Shown one piece after another: positions 13,238 through 22,542 of a stretch of DNA of 64,000 nt. Numbering within the stretch: the stretch's first letter is position 1; each line of letters opens with the position of its first letter. The position numbers were made by a program, and so were the translations under genes. The DNA comes from Campanula takesimana. Its lineage: Eukaryota > Streptophyta > Magnoliopsida > Asterales > Campanulaceae. Location: contig JAOWBW010000181.1 of the NCBI GenBank assembly GCA_026119855.1, positions 1,178,001-1,242,000 of the forward strand, read 5' to 3'. The notes under the pieces were generated by a model. That model was given only the letters and a program-made list of their open reading frames with translations, was not told where the DNA came from and searched no databases.

Positions 13238-14145
13238 CAAGGGCGGATCTTGCATGTAAATCGGGGTACACGTGCACCGGTCAACTCAATTTTCCAACTA
13301 TGTTTTTTTTACTAAATGCACCCCCAAAAATAATAATTAAAGTGATAATTTAACTAAAAGGGATGTGAACTTAGTAGAAGGAAAATTTAACAACGCTGAC
13401 CTAAACGAAGCGGAGCCGCGGAGCCACGCATTCGCGAAATCAGGGAAAAAAAAAAAACTTACCGACGCGACCTTTGCTCCGTGGACGAGAGAAAGAAAGA
13501 GCGCAGATCCGCCTCGATCTTCATCACAAAGCTTCTTAATCCTTTGCACAATTGCACTCTTCAATCTCGTAAGCATCCTCAAGTCTCTCATCTACTTTCT
13601 CTCTCCGAATTGAAGTAAATTGACATCTAGGGTTTGTATATAAATTTGGGGTTTTGATATTTCTTTTCAAATTTCATGGGTGATTTCAATATAATTGTTG
13701 ATTAAATGTTTGAATTTAAATATACATATATGTGTGTGTTTGATGGTTATTCCATTGATGTTTTTGTAGAATTGTTAGTGTTTTTGGTTGATTATTGAAT
13801 ATGGACAAATTTCTTATCAAAAGGAAAAAAATTGGGGATGGTGAAACTAGGTTTGGGGTGGGTAATTCCTAGTCAACAATCAGTCCTTGTGATGGCTTCT
13901 GCTAGTAAATAATTTGTTGATATGAGTACTCTTCCTTCGGATCCTGCAGTTAGAAAAAGCATTTATGAAAACGCGTAAGGATCAAATTTACTTTGTTAGT
14001 TGTATTGTTTTCTTTTATGACAATTGTTTTGAACTTATGTACTTAAGTATGTACTTGAATATAATTGCGTTTTGAATTTTTTTGGTATGAAGTTATTTAG
14101 TGTAAATTGTGCACCCGGTGTTTGGAAATCCTAGATCCGCCACTG
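13238..14145 (+). mobile_element. Innermost hAT element with transposase-gene remnant
   Basis: Ends CAAGGGCGGATCTTGCAT and, inverted, CAGTGGCGGATCTAGGAT, flanked by the perfect 8-bp duplication ATCATAAC at 13230-13237 and 14146-14153; 908 bp long. It holds a 5'-UTR-like region, then at 13801 a short frame starting MDKFLIKRKK, and at about 13922 the frame STLPSDPAVRKSIYENA. These resemble the N-terminus of plant hAT proteins of the TTF-finger/ZMYM1-like kind. Stops separate the pieces and no catalytic or dimerisation region is present. This is an internally deleted, non-autonomous copy. Confidence 0.85.
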
Positions 14146-15502
14146 ATCATAACTATTATTATTAGCTAATAATATTAGCTAATATTGGGAATATCATAGG
14201 TCACACATATTTAGGATGGTGATGATGTGGCTTCAAAACTAATAATTCTAAAAGAAAAGGCGCATGAATTAAAATTACGAAGTTCAAATTAACAAAACAA
14301 GTACTAGTTTAAGCAAGTGAAATAAACTTAAGCTCTTAAATATTATCAAGAAAAGAAATCAAGCTCTAAAGTCCTGCAAAAGTAAATGAAAATTTGTAAA
14401 ACATGGGAAAAAGAAAAGAAGAGATAAAAAATGCAAAAAGGCGAGCGGCGGGCGGGTAAAAGGCGAGCAAGGCGAACGCCTTGTGAAAAAAGGCGTACAT
14501 CCGCCTGCCTGACTACAAAAAGGCGACCGACCCCCCATGGCGCCAAAAAGGCGAGGCGGGCGAGGCGGGCGGTCGCCTTTGACAACTATGGCGGAGCTAG
14601 TGTATTGCATGGTGGGAAATTGCCCCCTTTTTGTTTAAAAATAAATAAATTTACTGATGCAATTTTTTTTTAACAAGTTTGGGATATTAGTGCAATATAT
14701 TAGACTTTGCCCCCCTTAAATTTTATGTAAAAAAATATATGCACTAACATTTATTGTTGCCCCCCTTAAATATGTTATGCAATTTTGCCCCCCTTGTGAA
14801 AAATTCCTGGCTCCGCCACTAATTCTTTTATAGAAAATTTTGTTGTTATCTTCGACCAAGATAAGGTTTGGAAGAAAGTGCAATCCATCAGCAGACCATC
14901 TCTCATGAAATTTGAAATTTTGGGTGCATACCGACCATAATTGAATTGAATCATACTTCTCTCTGTTTCTCATGGCTGCCAGCTGCTGAGAGTTATTTGA
15001 CATGTTTGACATTGGCCTAAAATAGTGTCAAAATCTTAAGTACTGTAAGTTGCTTAGTTGTCGACCCATTTTGACCACTGGATTTCTCCAAACTCCCCCG
15101 TAAATTAGATTTTCAGGCATTCACATTGATATTTTTGGATATGTAGTCAATACGTGAATAAGTTATTTGTCCCGGGCAAATAGTTGCCTTTACTATTATT
15201 TTTTTTAACAGAATAGTTGCCTTTACTTAAAAGAAAGATATTGTTGGAATATACATTACACCTTGTTTAAATTGGTGGTTTCAAATTTTTTTATGGCTCA
15301 TTTGGTAGTGTTATTTTTGCACCCACTATGAAAAATTCCTGGATCTACCACTGTTGGGGATCGTAGTCTTGATTATTTGGATGTTATATTCAACTTACTC
15401 ACTGTGATTGACTCTTGATTGCCATCAATTTTCTTGGTGAACTTTGTTTAATATTGTCTGTGTCAGTCATTAATCTTTCACTCATTCTTGTCATCAGTCA
15501 GA

Positions 15503-18500
15503 ATGGCTGATGAAGAACAAAAGGTGATAAGTACAGAATCTCTGAAGGAAGAGACTCCAGAATTAGACAAAAGGAGGGAAGAGCGTCTGAAAAAGAAAAG
15601 GAAGAAGCGTCTTTTAGAGGAAGCTGAAAAGGCTGACAAACGTGGGGTTTGCTACTTGAGTCGTATTCCGCCACGCATGGATCCATTGAAGCTTCGTCAA
15701 ATCCTCTCCCAGTATGGAGAGATCGAAAGAATTTATCTTACACCAGAGGGTAATTCGTTAGTTTTCTTTTTGGCCTTTTTCCTTACTTGAAAACTAGTTT
15801 AGAGTGTAGTCCCTTCGCGTGAAACCATTATTTTTGTTTTCGTGTACTCACATTTTCAACATAGCTGATTATAAAAATGTTAATCAGTATTCTATGTCAT
15901 GATGTAGCAGCCAGCCAATTCTTAGTTACCACATTACTTGTACTTGAAGAATAATATATTCTATTTTTACAGATCCTAATGCTCGTATGCATCGTAAAAA
16001 AGTTGGTGGATTTCGTGGACAAGAGTTTTCAGAAGGGTACGAGTTATTATTGATCTTCTTCTTATGCTTGATGTAGTAGAAGAACTGCAGCATCGTTAAT
16101 ATTGCATAATCCATTATCTTTAGTTTCTCTTTTCTTTTGAAAGTATATCTCACAGAGGTATCTGTGTGTAGGTGGGTTGAGTTCACCAAAAAGAGTGTTG
16201 CAAAAAGGGTTGCTAGCATGCTAAATGGCGAACAAATAGGTATGCATTTACATGCTAAATGGTTCTCAACTTCTCACTGAAAGTTGTATACATTTGTCAA
16301 GACTCAAGTCTCATTTCTATGCTTCACTAGAACTATGGTCACCTTAATTATTTCACTGCTTAGGTGGGAGGAAGAGGTCACAATTCTATTACGACCTTTG
16401 GAATATCAAGTACTTGAGTAAATTTAAGTGGGACCATCTTACTGAAGAGATCGGTACAGTACTTTTCTAACTGCATTCAACACTTTTTCTTGTGCTTATT
16501 AGGGTCTATTCGTTAGCTGAAATACTTTTTAATATTGCAGCTTACAAGAATGCTACTCGGGAGCAAAAATTAGCATTAGAAATATCAGCTGCAAAGAGAG
16601 AGCGTGACCACTACCTATCCAAAGTTGACAAGTCACGTGCTTTAAGCGCTATAGAAGAACGTATGAAAAAGGTATATTAATGATATTGCAATTCCCTTTT
16701 TTTTTTCCGAAAATTATACTCTACCATAACTGTAGTCATTAGGCTATACCCTTGATGCAACTAATGGGAACCAATATAAGATGTAGGAAATAGGATCCCA
16801 ATCCCCATCATAGATCCTCTTGGTCTTACGTTAATATTAACATTTTTAGTATCATAAGTACATAATAACCCTTAATGATGTCACCATATTGCATTAGAGT
16901 GCAAGTGAAATTCAAAACTTATTGTTTAAAGAGGGAGGATTTAGTAACTTCTCCAAAAAAAATGGACATTCATTTTGGGACAAAAAGTTTGGAAAAATGG
17001 ACATTCATTTAGGGATGGAGTAGTTTTTAACTAAAGTAACATCCAAAGTGAATTCTCGAGAAGATTCCAACTGATTAACAATTTTGTCTTTGAGATATGT
17101 GATTTAGAGTAGAATTCTATCATCTGGATCTTCATTCTAAGAACAACTTCATTTGAGAAGCATAAACTGTTTGTAGTCAGGTATAAGAAAAGATAAATAC
17201 AATCATAGGAGCTGTTAGCTTCTTTAGACTACTATTTCCAGCCTTCCCTCTAGGACGTTATTTGAAGCAATTTTACTTGGAATTTATATGAAATTAACGA
17301 ACATTAGACAAGAGCTACTTAGATCCCTTTTTTCATTCAGCTGCTCTTCTATTATTGTCAAATATATATTGAGTTGAACAATCTGTTTACCCTGTCCTTG
17401 CAGAAGCAAAAGGTCCAACAAGAATCAGGAGCGCCTCCAGAGGTGCCTGCTGGTGAGCAGCAGAAACCGAAAGTGATTCGTCATTTCTCCCAAACACGAC
17501 CTATCGTTCATAAAGGGGGAGAGCAAAAAACTCGACTCTCAAAGGATATCTTGGCTGGGGTAAGTTTTTGTGGTTACATACTTTGCTCCATCCCTAAATG
17601 AATTGCCCAAATTTCATCTTAAGGGATATTCTGAAAATCTTTACTTTTTATGTGGCAACATTCATATATATTCTTGTAATTGTCTTTCCAAACATTTAAT
17701 TTTGCAAGTATAAAGAGACTAGATAAATGTTTTTCGGTAAAAAGACATTTAAGGGAGAGTTTTTTTTATAAGAAAAGACATTCATTTGGAGACAATTTTT
17801 CTTTTTTGAAAATGGACATTCATTTAAGGACAAAGGAGTATTATCTCTTTTCCTTTCTACTAAAAAAAGAAAAAATCCTTGTATTATCACTTACTCCCTC
17901 CATCACATTCCAAATTGCAAATAATACCATTTTAGGTATCCCACTTAAAATTTCAAAAATCCAAAATGGAAACTATTTAATGCTTTAATCAAGGGGACCC
18001 ACTTGTCATACTGACACCAACTACTTTATTGATTGTTCCCTACCCCACTTATAATCTCTACCCTACTATCTATAGCCCATACTCACAACACCTTAATATT
18101 ATATGAGTCGTTCTTACGTAGAACGCGTTCTACACTAGCGTTAGTGTAGCACGCGTTCCTACATAAGAACGACTCCGCTCAAAATTACACACACTAAACA
18201 CACAGATCCAGACGCCATGACCTTGATCAAACGCCTGCCTTCTCTTTTATTTTTTATGCCTTCTCATTCATATTAATATGCCTGTTATTGATTTGATTTA
18301 TGTCTTGCCTAAGTCATTGCCTTGTTTGTATGCCTTGGCCTTGAGCAAATGCCTTGTCTTCAATTTTTCATGCCTTGTCTTTCATTTTTTTTATGCCTTC
18401 GCATTCATTTTTATATGCCTTGCCTAAGTCATTGTCTTGCCTTTGTTTGTCTGTCATGGCCTTGATCAAATGCATGCCTTCTCTTTCATTTTTTATGCCT

Positions 18501-19127
18501 TCTCATTCATTTTAATATGCCTGTTATCAATTTGATTTATGTCTTGCCTGTTATAGGCTTCATTTGTGCCTATCCAATTAAATCACATTGTCATATACCT
18601 CTACTGCCTTTTGTTCAATTAAAATGCCTTCTCATGTGTGATGGGATGCCTGTTATGGGCATTATTTGTGCCTGTTCTATGCATCAAAATGTCTAAACAT
18701 GCCTTGGTAGTGTCAAAATATGTGCCTGCTCTAGTGTTAAAATCTGTCTGCTGTAATATTGAAAAATGCCTCCTACAGTTTCGAAAAGTGCCTGGTGAGT
18801 TTTCATGAGTTCCAGTTATTTACATCAATGCCACCGCGCCTTCTCACAGCGTTCCGCTTATTTTCAAATCTGCCACTCCTCTTTTTTAAAAACACGTTCT
18901 ACACTAGCGTCAGTGTAGAACACGTTTTTCTCAAGATTTTCTGATATTATATATTTCTCCTTGGTTTCCAGTGCACGTTTTTTTTTTTTGCAATTTGGAT
19001 TGTTGTGATGGAAGGGAGTATGTTGATTCTAGTTTCTTCTCTCTCAAAAAAAAAAACCCAACTTATGTTGACTCATGCTTTTGTCAATGCCCCCACCCCC
19101 TTGCAGATATTTGGTGGTTCGACGTGA
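15503..19127 (+). CDS. ESF2: ESF2/ABT1-like RNA-binding ribosome biogenesis factor
   Basis: Seven exons (15503-15749, 15973-16036, 16172-16239, 16364-16453, 16541-16671, 17404-17559, 19107-19127) join in frame to 258 aa. The N-terminus is a charged helix rich in Lys, Arg and Glu. An RRM starts at about residue 48 (GVCYLSRIPPRMDPLKLRQI) and runs through GWVEFTKKSVAKRVASMLNG. The family signature SQFYYDLWNIKYLSKFKWDHL follows, then a Lys-rich tail ending LAGIFGGST. ESF2 (yeast) and ABT1 (animals) act in the nucleolus on early 18S rRNA processing with the small-subunit processome. Only six residues lie in the last exon, after a 1.5-kb intron loaded with repeats. The ATG at 15503 is preceded by a CAG acceptor, so the 5' UTR is probably spliced. 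Confidence 0.93.
17583..17845. mobile_element. Stowaway-type MITE in ESF2 intron 6
   Basis: Left end CTCCATCCCTAAATGAATTG and right end GGACATTCATTTAAGGACAAAGGAGTA are imperfect inverses. A second partial MITE start (TACTCCCTCCATCACATTCC) follows at about 17892. Confidence 0.55.
18105..18930. repeat. Palindrome-bounded repeat block in ESF2 intron 6
   Basis: The left border is a long imperfect palindrome built on GAACGCGTTCTACACTAGCG and TAGTGTAGCACGCGTTC (about 18108-18172). The right border repeats the theme (CACGTTCTACACTAGCGTCAGTGTAGAACACG, about 18893-18924). Between them are degenerate repeats of ATGCCTTGCC and TTTTTATGCCTTCTCATTCA. It looks like a foldback-type element, but no target duplication was resolved. 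Confidence 0.55.
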
Positions 19128-19781
19128 TGGATAAAGTATGTGCTCTTTTAGAGGGTCACCTGCCAAGCATTTGACGTGAGATCATCAAGTTAAGTCGATC
19201 GAAAAGGAAGTTTCTGCCGTCGTGCATATTTATCTTGGCCAACTTCTTCACGGAATGCGCTTGCGATAGGAACCTTGCTTTTGTCTGTAATTTTATTACT
19301 CAAGATTTTTACTCCCATCAATGGAGCAGAGTTTTATTAGGAATTATTATGAGTCTCCGCTCCCTTTGGTATCTCTTTATGAGAGACTAGAAAGAAGAAA
19401 AGAGAAGTAAGAACAGGACACAACCGAGTTATTGATGCCAATGCAGCTAGATATATGATTTTGTTTATTTATTTATTTATTTATTTGGCATGAAAATGTC
19501 TGAATTTTGTACTGTATTATTGATCATCTTTTGATATGTGCCGCCTCCAATGTACCAGCAGCAGCAGCATATCCACGGAATTGATGTACATGTAATCAAT
19601 GTCAAAAAAATTTAGTCACTTAAGGTCATATGATTAACTTTCATTAAGTTTTTAACAAATTTGTAGACGGAGTGAGCACATTTAAAAAAACAGAAAAACC
19701 CTTGCCGGAAAAAAAAAAAAAAAAAAAAAAGGTTAAATGATTGGAAATGGTGAGTGGTTCAGTGCCAAGTTAATTTTATAA

Positions 19782-22423
19782 GGGTTAATGATAATTTAGA
19801 CCCTGAAGTAAAGTATGTTACCCAAATTTTTATAAGGGTTAATGATAATTTAGACCCTGAAGTATGTTACCACCTTGGGGTAATTCATTTTCGCCAGTTA
19901 GGGCCTTTTGGACGGATTTCGTCAGAAAAGTCGGTTATGTAGCATGTGCTTGGCACGTGACGAACGGATTGGGTGGCTTTGAATTGATATTAGCTATTAA
20001 TAAGGGGTTAAGTGAAAATTTTGAAACTTTAAAGGATTAAAAAATATTAATATATAAGCAATAGATAAAGAAATGTAACTATTAGATATAATATACTCCC
20101 TCCGTCCCATTTTAAACTTCAAAAATCTCCATTTTGGGTGTCCCATTTTAAACTTCAAAACCTAAAAATGAAAGTTTTTTATACTTCTTTATCTGTGGGC
20201 CCCACATGTCATACTCACAACAATTACCCACTAACTATTTTCTACCCCACTTTATCTCTCCTACCAAACCATCTACACTCACAACCCATCACTTTTTTTA
20301 AATTCTTGAACCTAAATTTTTTTGAAGTTTAAATTGGGTTATCTTATAAATTTTCATTAATAAAAACACCACAAAAATCAGAAAAATGAAAAAAAGTCGA
20401 TCTTGTCTCTCTCACTCTCAAGTCTCACCCATTTCCATCTCCTACCTTCACCTTCCTGCTGCCACCATGTTCCTCCTTCCCCCTCCCCTTTTTCTTCAAC
20501 ACCCATCACCATCTCCCCCCACGCCGTCGCTTTTCTTTCCACTCCAATTTCAGAAATTTTCCCAAAATTGAAACCCTAGGCCAATCCACACCATGGTTGG
20601 ATCCGAAAATTGAGTAAACTCAGGATATTGAAGAAGCCTCTCTACATCCCTAAAGAATAACGATCCAAATTTTAGCGTGGACACACTTGCCGAATCTGTA
20701 GTCCTCACCTATGGCTAGAGCCGTCAATTTGGGCTAAGCCTGTTGGGCTGGCCCGGCCCGCCATAGAATAAGGGTGGGTTGGGCCCTAAATATATTAACT
20801 CAAATACAAGTGGGCTATTTTGGGCTAGCCCATTTGGGTCGCGGGCCAAACGGGTTTGGGGCGGGCCAGCCCGCCTTTTTGTTTTCTTTTTTTTTTTTTT
20901 TGGGGGGGGGGGAGGGGGTGGGGGCTTACCGATGTCTTGACTTTGAGACTCAATCACTCAACGCTTTCTCCTCCTCCTCTCCTTCCCATTTTCAACTCAC
21001 GCTTTCTCTCTCTAAAACATACACACACAACACAAAATTCTCTCTCCTTTCTCTCTAAACATAGCTCCTCTCTTCCTCCTCCATCGCTGGTATCCAGATA
21101 CGGCTACCATCATCGGCATCGTTCAAGTCATCTCCGGCGACCGGCGTCTCTACTTCATCTCTTTCTCTACAGATCCGTTTTCTCTCTCTCTCTCTCTCTC
21201 TCTCTCAGATCTGTCGCGAGGTTCCTCTCTCTTTCTCGCATCTGTCGCCGGCTCCCTCTATTTGCCTTCCTTTCCGGTCATCGACCTCAGACGCCGGCGA
21301 GCTCACCTTCATCGCCGGCTTCGCCTTCATCCACCAATTCGCCGGCGAGCTCCATCTATGGCACTCAGAAATAAGTCTTGGGGTTGTTTCAAAAATAAAA
21401 GATAAAAAAATAAGTCTTGAGCTCTTGGACCGCTTGTCCCGTTTGGCCCACCAACCCAAGGTGGGTTGGGTTGGGATGGCATTTTCTCAGCCCGTCAAGA
21501 ATTTGGGCCATCCCACCCCGCCCCGTTTGAAGGTGGGCTGTGGTGGGTTGGGCCCAACCCGCCCCGCCAACCCTATTGATAGCTCTACCTATGGCCGCCT
21601 TGAATGTCGCCTTCTTTCTACTGTCCACCATGTCCGCCGCCAACGCTGCCATCAAAAAATCGTTTTCTCTCTCTCGTCTCTCTTTCTCTCCCTCTATCTA
21701 TTATTTCTCAAGATCTGGGGTTTCATTTGAAAGAGGTGACGGGTTTATTATTTAGTTTAAATTTTTGGATTTCTTTTGTTTATTTTTGCTCAAATATTTG
21801 ATTGTTTCTTCAATGAAACTTGATATTATTGTAATTCTATATATTGATTTGGGTTGTTGTTCAAATTTGTTGTGTTGATTTTGGTGGTGGTGGTGGTGGT
21901 GGGTGTGGATGGCGGCGGTGGTGGATAGGAGGAGACAAAGATGAGGATGAGAATAAAGTGTGTTTCTAATTATTGGCAATTAAATAAATTGAGAATTCAA
22001 TAAAAAATGGTAAGTTAAAAATATTTATTAACATTCTTTAGTTTTTTGTTGTAAATAGTGATAATTAATTTATTTTATTTTAAAATTTTATTATTTAATT
22101 TTATTAATTTATTATTTAATATTTTAAAAACAACTTTAAAACTTTTTTATTTAATATTTTAATAATTATTTTAATTTCCATCCTTATTAAGTTTCAAAAT
22201 TTTCATTTAATCCCTTAATAGCTAATATCAATTCAAAGTCACTCAATCCGCCTGTCACGTGCCAAGCACATGCTACATAACTGACTTTTCTAACGAAATT
22301 TGTCCAAAAGGCCCTAACTGGCGAAAATGAACCACCTCAAGGTTGAAATTGATGAAAAAAAGACAGTCATAGCTCGATTGGAAGGGTGGTAACATACTTC
22401 AGGGTCTAAATTGCAATTAACCC
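19782..22423. mobile_element. Long-TIR MULE with gene-like captured sequence
   Basis: Begins GGGTTAATGATAATTTAGAC and ends with the inverse. The inverted arms are similar over about 200 bp, including CGCCAGTTAGGGCCTTTTGG and TGTAGCATGTGCTTGGCACG. A perfect 9-bp duplication ATTTTATAA flanks it (19773-19781 and 22424-22432), as expected for Mutator-like elements. The left arm has an extra tandem copy of its first 50 or so bases. The 2.6-kb interior holds MITE sequence, CT-rich 5'-UTR-like DNA and a later hAT insertion at 20716. No transposase was found, so it is a non-autonomous, possibly Pack-MULE, element. Confidence 0.85.
20716..21587. mobile_element. hAT element nested in the MULE, with GC-rich TIRs
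   Basis: Left end TAGAGCCGTCAATTTGGGC and, inverted from the right, TAGAGCTATCAATAGGGTT. A perfect 8-bp duplication CCTATGGC flanks it (20708-20715 and 21588-21595). Both subterminal regions carry GGGCC/GGCCCG clusters, as in plant Ac-like hAT elements with a TAGAGC-type terminus. The interior holds a T-run/G-run junction and a CT-rich, 5'-UTR-like stretch with (CT)n, suggesting captured host sequence. No transposase frame is present. Confidence 0.85.
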
Positions 22424-22542
22424 ATTTTATAAAGAGTGACCATAGCAAACGATATTGTTGTGCAAGACTAAAACAGAATACATTCCAAATGGATTTTGAA
22501 ATCCTCATAAAATAAAATGGTCTCTCCAAAACAAATAATTAG

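Larger units (their letters stand above)
11691..14590. mobile_element. Middle hAT-like element inserted in the outer MITE
   Basis: Begins CATAGTTGTCAAAGGCGA and ends with its exact 18-bp inverse. It is flanked by the 8-bp duplication GCGGAGCT at 11683-11690 and 14591-14598. Both subterminal regions are full of GGCG/GCGAGGCG words (11705-11790 and 14435-14580). The interior is tandem-repeat DNA plus two MITEs and a third hAT element. No transposase frame of its own was seen. Confidence 0.85.
11678..14821. mobile_element. Outer hAT-type MITE, split by a later insertion
   Basis: Ends CATTGGCGGAGCTAG (left, after removing the inner insertion) and, inverted, TAGTGGCGGAGCCAG (right). It is flanked by a perfect 8-bp direct duplication ATTCTTTT at 11670-11677 and 14822-14829. 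Without the inner element it is about 236 bp and has no coding capacity. The 8-bp duplication and short inverted ends fit the hAT superfamily. Confidence 0.85.

Noticed and set aside
13337..13613. Exon-like GC-rich stretch upstream of the ESF2-like gene, with a donor-like GTAAGC near 13570
   Set aside because: It lies inside the inner hAT element bounded by ATCATAAC, so it is probably the element's own 5' leader rather than the ESF2 5' UTR.
15303..15352. CCTGGATCTACCACTG resembling the right end of another hAT element
   Set aside because: No matching left end or 8-bp duplication was found; probably a decayed fragment.
17696..17988. Frames of 64 and 102 codons in ESF2 intron 6
   Set aside because: They span MITE sequence and have no conserved motif.
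20856..21374. 172-codon frame with Ser/Leu/Pro-rich translation
   Set aside because: Covers a T-run, CT microsatellite and UTR-like DNA inside a hAT element; composition alone explains it.
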